Assembly (NCBI GenBank): GCA_944371905.1
Contig: CALVYA010000009.1
Span: 1-53,427 of the forward strand
DNA length: 53,427 nt
Direction: 5' to 3'
Source of the DNA: an uncultured Bacilli bacterium
Lineage (GTDB): Bacteria; Bacillota_I; Bacilli_A; RF39; UBA660
Below are positions 46,355-53,427 of this stretch, one piece after another. Under the pieces are notes generated by a model that saw nothing but the letters and a program-made list of their open reading frames with translations, was not told the origin of the DNA and did not search any database. Both the position numbers and the translations under genes were made by a program. Within the stretch, counting starts at the first letter, position 1. The number at the start of each line of letters is the position of its first letter.

Positions 46355-48163
46355 GTGAATAAAGATAATAAGGTAATGGAAATTATTTTAAGTTTAGAAA
46401 AAAATCATGGAAATTTAAATTATAAGGATATTAAAGAATTATTAATTAAATTTAATGAAAGTAATGAAAAAAATCTTGAGTCATTAATATTAGAAGAATT
46501 TGAAAAAAGAAAAGATGAGGAAAGAAAAAAACAGGAAGAAATAAAAAAATATAATATGGAGCATCATTATGTGAATCCTTTTGCTGATAAAGGAATTTAT
46601 ACTATTAATGATCTATATAAATATATGAATGATAATTTTGAATATGGGGGAGTTTTAGAAATAGATGGCAAACGTTGGAAGTTACCATTTGGTCCAGTTA
46701 ATGGGGTTGTAAAAGATAATAAAATAATTACTTATTATAATGAAGATATATTTAATTTTATTATAGACTTTTATTCTAAATTAAAACCTAATGATGCAAT
46801 GATTTCTCGTGTTAAGAATCAGTATAAGAAAAAAGAAATTGATATATGTAAAGAAAAAGAATATCAAACAATAATTAATACAGTTAGTGGGTATGTCCAA
46901 ACTAAACTTTGGAAACAAAGGAATGTTAGTGAAATTTTAAATGATCAAGTATCTAACTGTTATGAATCTTCATATTTAGTAGGGGAATTTTTAAAGTTGA
47001 ATGACATTAAATATCAAAAATATTTGGTTGGTAGATATGATAATATTTATTTAGCACATATGTTTATTACATATCATATAAAGGATAAATGGTATTATTT
47101 TGAGCATGCGTTAAGGGACTTTAAAGGTCTTTATGAATATGATACCAAAAGTGAAATGGAACAAGATATTTTTGTTAAATTTATTTATAATGATAATTAT
47201 AAAAGAGAGGAACATTTTAAGTTCGATAATTATTTTTTAAAGCCAATTAAAGATTTGGATCCGTTAGGAACTTTTAGTGATTACTTTAAATATTTTTCAA
47301 CTATCGATAGTATTAAATTGAAAATTAAAAATTATGATATTTTACTTAAATTAACTAATGCTATAGCACATGAAATAATAAAACCAGGATTAATACATAT
47401 GAATGGAGAAAGTATTTTTTATAGTATATTAGAGTTACCCAAAAAAGAAGATTATTGTGATGTTGAACTATGGAATAAAAAAGTGTTTCATATTTTGAGA
47501 AAAAATATTATTAATTTGTGCTTTTATTATCCAGAAGATTTAGGATCTATTTATACTTTGTCTACGCAAGGAGGCTTCTATAAATATAATAATATTGTTG
47601 TAATTGATAATGAAAAGACAAGATTTCAAGTTTTATATAGTAAATTATTGGTTTCTAATCTTTATAATATTAATTTATTAAAGAAAAAGTTAGAAAATAA
47701 AGATAATAATGATATAAAAGAAATATTAATGTTTTCAATGTTTCTCAATAATAAATCTGATTTGTATGAATATGCTTGTTATTTTGCTACAGAACTTGGA
47801 AAACAACTATTAAAAGAAAATAATACTGATAAAATTAATGAAATTGTTTTAAATGATATCGATTTAAATGCAAATATTGATAATGTTAATTTTAAATTAG
47901 ATAAAGACCATTTCCTTAAGCAAATTGTTGTGATAGCAAAAGCAATGGAAATACTAAAAGACTGTATAAAATTAGTAATTAACAAAGATTATCAAAAAGA
48001 TTTAATCAATTGTTTTGTAGATTATTTAGTTTATATGATAGATGTGAAAAAGTATGATATTCAGAATATTTATAATAATGAAAGTGATAATAGTCCATTT
48101 GTAAATGAATTAGTTACAAAATTATTGAGCAAATTATTAGAAAAAATGGATGCTCAGGAATAA
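46355..48163 (+). CDS. Unknown protein with a transglutaminase-like central domain
   Basis: This 602-residue soluble protein has an N-terminal charged helix (EEFEKRKDEERKKQEEIKKY), a central domain with SNCYESSYLVGEFLK (Cys), LAHMFITYHIKDKWYYFEHALRDF (His and Asp/Glu), and a long helical C-terminal region. Cys in a helix followed by a strand with His and a WYYFE strand is the transglutaminase/papain-like core seen in small bacterial cysteine-peptidase-like proteins. The full-length protein is not recognised. GTG 46355 is used because GGGAGGG (46341-46347) is 7 bases upstream. It follows nrdG but has a gap of 155 bp and its own terminator. Confidence 0.65.
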   Translation: MNKDNKVMEIILSLEKNHGNLNYKDIKELLIKFNESNEKNLESLILEEFEKRKDEERKKQEEIKKYNMEHHYVNPFADKGIYTINDLYKYMNDNFEYGGVLEIDGKRWKLPFGPVNGVVKDNKIITYYNEDIFNFIIDFYSKLKPNDAMISRVKNQYKKKEIDICKEKEYQTIINTVSGYVQTKLWKQRNVSEILNDQVSNCYESSYLVGEFLKLNDIKYQKYLVGRYDNIYLAHMFITYHIKDKWYYFEHALRDFKGLYEYDTKSEMEQDIFVKFIYNDNYKREEHFKFDNYFLKPIKDLDPLGTFSDYFKYFSTIDSIKLKIKNYDILLKLTNAIAHEIIKPGLIHMNGESIFYSILELPKKEDYCDVELWNKKVFHILRKNIINLCFYYPEDLGSIYTLSTQGGFYKYNNIVVIDNEKTRFQVLYSKLLVSNLYNINLLKKKLENKDNNDIKEILMFSMFLNNKSDLYEYACYFATELGKQLLKENNTDKINEIVLNDIDLNANIDNVNFKLDKDHFLKQIVVIAKAMEILKDCIKLVINKDYQKDLINCFVDYLVYMIDVKKYDIQNIYNNESDNSPFVNELVTKLLSKLLEKMDAQE

Positions 48164-48189
48164 AAAGCACACGGCTTTTTATTTTTTTT
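48162..48189 (+). terminator. Terminator after the transglutaminase-like gene
   Basis: AAAAAGC (48162-48168) pairs with GCTTTTT (48174-48180) around ACACG, followed by ATTTTTTTT. Confidence 0.85.
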
Positions 48190-48296
48190 GGATAGCAAAA
48201 ATAATTAATATATAAAGCTATGAAATATTATTGTTTACACTGTTGCGCTATGGAAATAATTGTCAAACTTTACCATTTTAAAAAAAATACAATTGT

Positions 48297-48326
48297 TTGA
48301 CTTGAACTTGATTTAAGGTATATACT
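48297..48326 (+). promoter_or_regulatory. Promoter of the csoR-like gene
   Basis: TTGACT (48297-48302), an 18-base spacer and TATACT (48321-48326). No obvious CsoR operator palindrome is seen. Confidence 0.65.
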
Positions 48327-48348
48327 ATAGTTATTAGGAGGAATTTGT

Positions 48349-48621
48349 ATGACAAAAGTAGATGATGGTCAAAAAAAGCAAGAAATGATAATAAGACTAA
48401 GTCGAATTGAAGGTCAAGTAAGAGGCGTAAAACAAATGGTTAGTGATGACAGATACTGTGACGATATTTTAATTCAAGTTTCAGCTATTATCAATTCTTT
48501 AAAGAGTTTTAGTAACACTATCTTAAAAGATCATTTGTCAACCAAAGTTGTTGATGATTTGAAAAACGGCAAACTAGAGACCGTCGATGAAGTAATTACT
48601 TTGTTTAGCCGTATTAATTAA
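48349..48621 (+). CDS. CsoR/FrmR-family metal-sensing repressor, one ligand missing
   Basis: This 90-residue all-helical DNA-binding protein has RLSRIEGQVRGVKQMV (family signature), Cys37 in RYCDD and His62 in KDHL. The Cys-to-His spacing of 25 matches B. subtilis CsoR (Cys45, His70), but the third copper ligand, expected four residues after His, is Lys66. It may therefore sense copper poorly, sense another metal or species, or have lost its sensing. It is the only candidate regulator in the window for copZ-copA, about 44 kb away. SD AGGAGG precedes ATG; promoter and terminator are its own. Confidence 0.85.
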   Translation: MTKVDDGQKKQEMIIRLSRIEGQVRGVKQMVSDDRYCDDILIQVSAIINSLKSFSNTILKDHLSTKVVDDLKNGKLETVDEVITLFSRIN

Positions 48622-48637
48622 GATAAAAATTCCTATT

Positions 48638-48667
48638 AAAAACTATCATTTTGTGATAGTTTTTTTG
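48638..48667 (+). terminator. Terminator after the csoR-like gene
   Basis: AAAAACTATCA (48638-48648) pairs with TGATAGTTTTT around TTTTG and ends in a T run. Confidence 0.9.
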
Positions 48668-48706
48668 TTAAATATGTTATAATTTATGATATAAAATGGT
48701 GATAAT

Positions 48707-49192
48707 ATGAATAATAAAATTAGAGTAGATATAGATAATAAAGAAGATATTTTTAATAAATTTAATAATCAACAGATATCAGAAGAATTAGGAGATTACA
48801 TCTATAATTGTGCAAAAATGTTTCCTACGAATAAAAAAATAACAATTTATATAAATAATAGTGTGATTTTTTCTAAAGAAGAAAAACAACAATTAGTAGA
48901 TGGGATAAGAGAATATTATGGACTATTAGTTAAGAAAAAAATGTTTTATACTAAATTTAATAAGTTAAAGAGAATTATTTTGTTTTTGATAGGAATATTA
49001 TTAATTATTTTATCGGATAGTTTTAGCCATATTATTAAGTTTTTACTTCCAGAATTATTTCTTATTGCTGGATGGGTAGCTATTTGGGAGGCAGTATATA
49101 GTGTTTTGTTTGTTGATAATAAAATAAAATTAGAAATAAAAAAAGCTAGGCAATTATCTAATTGTGAAATAAGGTTTAAAGATTATAAATAA
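48707..49192 (+). CDS. Small membrane protein with two helices, unknown
   Basis: This 161-residue protein has a hydrophilic N-terminal half (about 1-85), two hydrophobic helices (about 90-128) containing PELFLIAGWVAIWEA, and a basic cytoplasmic tail. The WVAIWEA segment recurs in small hypothetical membrane proteins of Firmicutes, but no function is known. GGTGAT precedes ATG. It lies 39 bp before the DUF1538 gene and may share its transcript. Confidence 0.7.
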   Translation: MNNKIRVDIDNKEDIFNKFNNQQISEELGDYIYNCAKMFPTNKKITIYINNSVIFSKEEKQQLVDGIREYYGLLVKKKMFYTKFNKLKRIILFLIGILLIILSDSFSHIIKFLLPELFLIAGWVAIWEAVYSVLFVDNKIKLEIKKARQLSNCEIRFKDYK

Positions 49193-49231
49193 TAAATATA
49201 AGATTAATAATAATAGAAGGAGGTACTTTAC

Positions 49232-50734
49232 ATGTTAAAGCATATTCGAAATAATTTGAAAGAGGCTCTTGTAAGTATTATGCCTATAGTTATTATTGTT
49301 ATGTTATTAAGTTTGTTAATTCCTATGGATCCAACTTTGATGATATCCTTTTTACTGAGTTCTATTATTTTAATCGTTGGTACAACATTATTTACTTTTG
49401 GTGCTGATATTTCTATGCTATTAATTGGAGAAAAAATAGGTAATCAGTTAGTTCGAAGCAAGAAAATATTATTGATCCTTTTGGTTAGTTTAGTAATAGG
49501 AATAGCTACTACTATTGCTGAACCTGATTTAAGAGTATTAGCGGATCAATTGACCTCTATTCCTAGTAATTTGTTAATTCTTATTATAAGTGTAGGCGTA
49601 GGAATTTATATGGTATTGTCTTCTTTGAGATCTTTATATAATTTAGATCTTAATACAATGCTATTTGTTAGTTTTATTATTATTTTCGGACTCATGTTAT
49701 TTGTTCCTAGTGATTTTATTCCGATTGCATTTGATTCAGGTGGAGTTACTACAGGAACTATTAGTATACCTTTTATTATGACTTTAGGAGTTGGATTAAC
49801 AGCTAGTAGAACTGATAAAAAAGCTAAAGAATCTAGTTTTGGTTTAGTTGCTCTTTGTTCAACGGGCCCCATTTTAATGGTTATGTTAATGGGAGTATTT
49901 TTTAATAATGTTAGCGATGTTAATTTAAGTGAGTTAGTTAATACTAGTTTTGATTATAATACTTACTTGAATCAGTTTATTATCAGTTTAAAAGATGTTC
50001 TTTTTTCAATATCACCAATTATTGTTATATTAATTATTTATCAATTAATAACAAAAGAAATAGGTAAATTAGAAATGAGAAAAATTATTTTAGGAATTAT
50101 TATTATAATCATCGGATTAACTTTATTTTTGATGGCAGCGAACGTTGGTTTTATGGATATGGGATATTTTATTGGAGAATATATGGTTGATACTAATTAC
50201 AGTTATTTATTGATACCAATAGTCATGTTATTAGCTTTTTTTATAGCAGTGGCAGAACCAGCAGTTAAAATATTAGTGGATAAAATTGAGGAGATTACGG
50301 AAGGAAGCATTTCTAAAAAGTCCATGAAATTGGGCTTATCTTTAGGAGTTAGTTTAGCAGCAGGAATGGCAATGATTCGAGCTTTTACTGGAATATCATT
50401 TTTATATTTTGTTATACCTGGTTATGTACTTTGTTTAATACTTATGTTTTTGGTACCCAAAACCTTTACAGCTATTGCCTTTGATTCTGGAGGAGCAACA
50501 GGTGGAACGCTAACTACTACATTTTTATTACCTATTGCTATAGGGGTTTGTTTAGCTAATGATGGTAATATCTTAGTAGATGCTTTTGGACTAGCAGCTT
50601 TAGTATCTTTAATACCGATTATAATGATTCAATTAATTGGAATATTATATAAAGTAAAAAATAGAAATACTATTAGTGTTGAAGAATTTGATGAAACTAT
50701 TGTTGATTATAATTGGGAGGTGACGAATGGTTAA
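49232..50734 (+). CDS. DUF1538 membrane protein
   Basis: This 500-residue protein has about 12-14 helices in two similar halves. Each contains a TIAEPDLRVLAD or VAEPAVKILVDKI motif and an AFDSGGVTTG or AFDSGGATGG motif, the signature of DUF1538. The duplicated plan and acidic residues within helices resemble a transporter or channel; the substrate is unknown. SD GGAGG precedes ATG. The P-II-like gene overlaps its end by 8 bases, so the P-II protein probably senses a small molecule and controls this membrane protein, as GlnK does for AmtB (inference). Confidence 0.85.
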   Translation: MLKHIRNNLKEALVSIMPIVIIVMLLSLLIPMDPTLMISFLLSSIILIVGTTLFTFGADISMLLIGEKIGNQLVRSKKILLILLVSLVIGIATTIAEPDLRVLADQLTSIPSNLLILIISVGVGIYMVLSSLRSLYNLDLNTMLFVSFIIIFGLMLFVPSDFIPIAFDSGGVTTGTISIPFIMTLGVGLTASRTDKKAKESSFGLVALCSTGPILMVMLMGVFFNNVSDVNLSELVNTSFDYNTYLNQFIISLKDVLFSISPIIVILIIYQLITKEIGKLEMRKIILGIIIIIIGLTLFLMAANVGFMDMGYFIGEYMVDTNYSYLLIPIVMLLAFFIAVAEPAVKILVDKIEEITEGSISKKSMKLGLSLGVSLAAGMAMIRAFTGISFLYFVIPGYVLCLILMFLVPKTFTAIAFDSGGATGGTLTTTFLLPIAIGVCLANDGNILVDAFGLAALVSLIPIIMIQLIGILYKVKNRNTISVEEFDETIVDYNWEVTNG

Positions 50735-51389
50735 CATAAAATTGTTATTTGTTATTTTGGATGATGGAAATGATTATAAAATAAAAGATATATTTAACAA
50801 AAATAATATTAAAGTTAAGATAGCTACTCATTGTAATGGTACAGCGTCACCTAGTGTATTAGATTATTTTGGACTTGTGGAAACTAGAAAAAATGTATAT
50901 TTAGGAATTATTCCAGAGTATGTAGAGGATAAAATATTAGGACAGTTAAATAAAGCTTTTTCTATTGAAAGTCCTGGTACAGGAATAGCTTTTACCATTC
51001 CTATTTCAAGTTCTAATAAATATTTATCAGAATCATTTGAAAAGGGTGTAATAAAAAAGGAGAAATTATCTATGGATGAAAAAAGATTAAAATATCATTT
51101 AATCATTACTATTGTGCTAGAAGGCCATTTGGAACAAGTTATGAATGCTGCTAAAAGAATGGGGGCAACGGGGGGAACGGTTATTAGAGGTAGAGGATTA
51201 GGAAATAATGAAATGGTAAAGTTATTTGGCTTTGAAATAGAGCCTGGAAGAGAATTAGTGTTTAATATTGTAGAAGAAAGCATTAAGCATAAAGTTATGG
51301 AAGAGATAACTAAAGAAGTAGGAATAAAAACTCCTGGGAAAGGAATATGTATATCATTACCAGTAGATTCTGCTATAGGCTTTAAATAA
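50727..51389 (+). CDS. Double-domain P-II-like signalling protein
   Basis: This 220-residue protein consists of two P-II-like halves. The second is clearest: AAKRMGATGGTVIRGRGLG (P-II core) and TPGKGICISLPV at the end. The first half is more diverged but ends similarly (SPGTGIAFTIPI). A conventional P-II has about 112 residues and forms a trimer; a duplicated chain is typical of the P-II partners of DUF1538. No GlnB-type uridylylation Tyr loop is visible. It is translationally coupled to the DUF1538 gene (8-base overlap, SD GGGAGGTG). Confidence 0.82.
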   Translation: MVNIKLLFVILDDGNDYKIKDIFNKNNIKVKIATHCNGTASPSVLDYFGLVETRKNVYLGIIPEYVEDKILGQLNKAFSIESPGTGIAFTIPISSSNKYLSESFEKGVIKKEKLSMDEKRLKYHLIITIVLEGHLEQVMNAAKRMGATGGTVIRGRGLGNNEMVKLFGFEIEPGRELVFNIVEESIKHKVMEEITKEVGIKTPGKGICISLPVDSAIGFK

Positions 51390-51413
51390 AATAAATATTT
51401 TTTAAATTAAGTA

Positions 51414-51441
51414 TTGACATTAGTAATTATTATGATATAAT
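51414..51441 (+). promoter_or_regulatory. tRNA-Gly promoter
   Basis: TTGACA (51414-51419), a 16-base spacer and TATAAT (51436-51441) with TGA extension: a strong consensus promoter 19 bases before the tRNA. Confidence 0.85.
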
Positions 51442-51460
51442 TTTAGATGTCTACTTAATT

Positions 51461-51534
51461 GCGGACGTAGTTTAATGGTAGAACCTCAGCCTTCCAAGCT
51501 GACTACGTGGGTCCGATTCCCATCGTCCGCTCCA
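51461..51534 (+). tRNA. tRNA-Gly (anticodon TCC), CCA encoded
   Basis: A 74-base cloverleaf: acceptor GCGGACG/CGTCCGC, D-arm GTAGTTTAATGGTAGAAC, anticodon loop CTTCCAA, T-arm GTGGG-TCCGATT-CCCAT (with one mismatch), discriminator T and encoded CCA. The second integrative element begins immediately after it. Confidence 0.97.
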
Positions 51535-51546
51535 TAGTGAAATCTG

Positions 51547-51602
51547 CTCGAACTTTTCGAGTCTTGATAAATAACTAATCTAGAAATGGATTAGTTTTTT
51601 TT
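51547..51602 (+). terminator. Shared tRNA-proximal hairpin and terminator
   Basis: CTCGAA (51547-51552) pairs with TTCGAG (51556-51561). AACTAATC (51573-51580) pairs with GATTAGTT (51589-51596) around TAGAAATG and runs into T residues. Both parts recur after tRNA-His. Confidence 0.85.
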
Positions 51603-51646
51603 GTGTTTTAGAAAACTACCCTACTTTAAAAAGAAAGGATGGAACT

Positions 51647-51913
51647 ATGGTAAATATTATTAAAGAAGAAATTTCATTAGAAGAGTCACTAAAAAAGAAA
51701 ATTGAATTTATATGTGAATTTGCTAAAGTACAACCAACTATTATTAATGGTAGTATTAGAAAAATTGACAAGACGAACTTAACTTATATTGAGCCACATA
51801 GAATTATTATTAATAATATTACTTTTCTTGCTTTTAACTATTCTAATGAAATATTTATAGAAAATTTATCAAATAAGATTAAATTATCTGAATTAGAAAA
51901 TTATATAAAATAA
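51647..51913 (+). CDS. Small element-encoded protein, paralogue of the His-element gene
   Basis: This 88-residue protein shares with the 91-residue product at 22963 the core FICEFA-VQPTI-NGSI and YIEPHRIIINNI and a similar C-terminal LENYIK helix. Its position between tRNA and recombinase is the same. It is not recognised from any named family; a recombination directionality factor is the favoured guess. AAAGGA lies before ATG; the terminator just upstream separates it from the tRNA transcript. Confidence 0.7.
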   Translation: MVNIIKEEISLEESLKKKIEFICEFAKVQPTIINGSIRKIDKTNLTYIEPHRIIINNITFLAFNYSNEIFIENLSNKIKLSELENYIK

Positions 51914-51933
51914 ATTAATACCTATTGATAGGA

Positions 51934-51962
51934 TTGACAAATCAAATTTAAAAGTATATTAT
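51934..51962 (+). promoter_or_regulatory. Promoter of the recombinase leader
   Basis: TTGACA (51934-51939), a 17-base spacer and TATTAT (51957-51962). Transcription would start near 51969, giving a leader of about 165 bases before the recombinase start. Confidence 0.7.
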
Positions 51963-52019
51963 ATAAAACCAATAAATGACAAGCAGTATCCGTCTTTTAT
52001 TAGAAAGCGAGGTACATCT

Positions 52020-52091
52020 ATGGTCAAGTGCACAATTAATAAAAAATATAATATGAAATTAAGTGGAGTCAAAGGTATTAGTTTGAACTAG
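52020..52091 (+). CDS. Possible leader peptide (23 residues)
   Basis: ATG 52020 has GAGG (52009-52012) 7 bases upstream and encodes MVKCTINKKYN, MKLSGVKGISLN, then TAG at 52089-52091. The stop codon lies in the 3' arm of the long hairpin that ends in a T run, so ribosomes translating this ORF would disrupt the hairpin. That is the arrangement of translational attenuators. It may instead be a chance ORF. Confidence 0.4.
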   Translation: MVKCTINKKYNMKLSGVKGISLN

Positions 52092-52111
52092 TATTTTTGA
52101 CTCCCTTTTTT
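52065..52111 (+). terminator. Attenuator-like terminator before the recombinase
   Basis: GGAGTCAAA (52065-52073) pairs with TTTGACTCC (52096-52104). The inner bases 52074-52083 also pair with 52086-52095, giving an almost unbroken 19-20 bp stem, followed by CTTTTTT. Only 25 bases separate it from the recombinase start, so it would stop the recombinase transcript unless overridden. Confidence 0.8.
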
Positions 52112-52132
52112 GTTGATAAAAGGAGTTGATAA

Positions 52133-53427
<1,295 letters not shown>

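Overview
The window is strongly AT-rich chromosomal DNA from a low-GC Bacillota, most likely an uncultured, anaerobic, gut-type member of the Bacilli close to the Mollicutes (RF39/RFN20/Erysipelotrichales-like; inferred). The reasons are CotJB/CotJC spore-coat genes, a glmS ribozyme, HrcA/CIRCE heat-shock control, an oxygen-sensitive class III ribonucleotide reductase with its activase, and Shine-Dalgarno sites of the AGGAGG/AGGTGAT type. Every intact gene I checked ends in TAA or TAG and none in TGA, although the standard code gives full-length proteins.

Layout. 1-4600 is a decayed accessory region: a dead metallophosphoesterase, an intact AAA/DUF4143 ATPase, a Shedu-like (DUF4263) nuclease directly behind it, a broken piece of a second Shedu-like gene, and rubble. 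4623-13172 is an export and envelope block: CopZ and CopA for copper, a membrane acyltransferase, and two large MacB-like ABC half-transporters. 13222-18751 holds a single-domain Clp-type AAA protein, glmS under its self-cleaving ribozyme, and a clpB without the usual N-domain, read on the minus strand from a CIRCE-overlapped promoter. 18829-19639 holds a decayed DUF5661-like gene and a small unknown gene.

19700-23335 is a compact integrative mobilizable element next to tRNA-His: a small gene, a large serine recombinase, a MobV relaxase and a pMV158-like oriT. 51535 to the window end is the start of a second, related element next to tRNA-Gly. It has the same hairpin/terminator pair after the tRNA, a homologous small gene and a related recombinase (cut by the window edge), preceded by an attenuator-like leader. 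The small protein shared by both elements is a candidate recombination directionality factor.

23510-29781 holds spore-coat genes, an FAD dehydrogenase, an SDR, a methionine-gamma-lyase-like enzyme, a membrane-anchored glucosaminidase and a lipid kinase. 29797-34757 is a second accessory patch with a tandem-DUF262 protein, a divergent UvrD-like helicase, rubble and a small orphan gene. 34768-42577 holds adenosine deaminase, a hydrolase/acyltransferase/DUF6320 operon, several small membrane proteins, an RluA enzyme and Hsp20 with its own CIRCE-like operator.

43060-46199 is the anaerobic ribonucleotide reductase operon. Its glycyl-radical domain is a separate 61-residue ORF after an in-frame TAG, followed by nrdG. 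46355-51389 holds a transglutaminase-like orphan, a CsoR-family repressor lacking one copper ligand, a small membrane protein and a DUF1538/P-II pair.

All assignments are by reading motifs; no database search was run.
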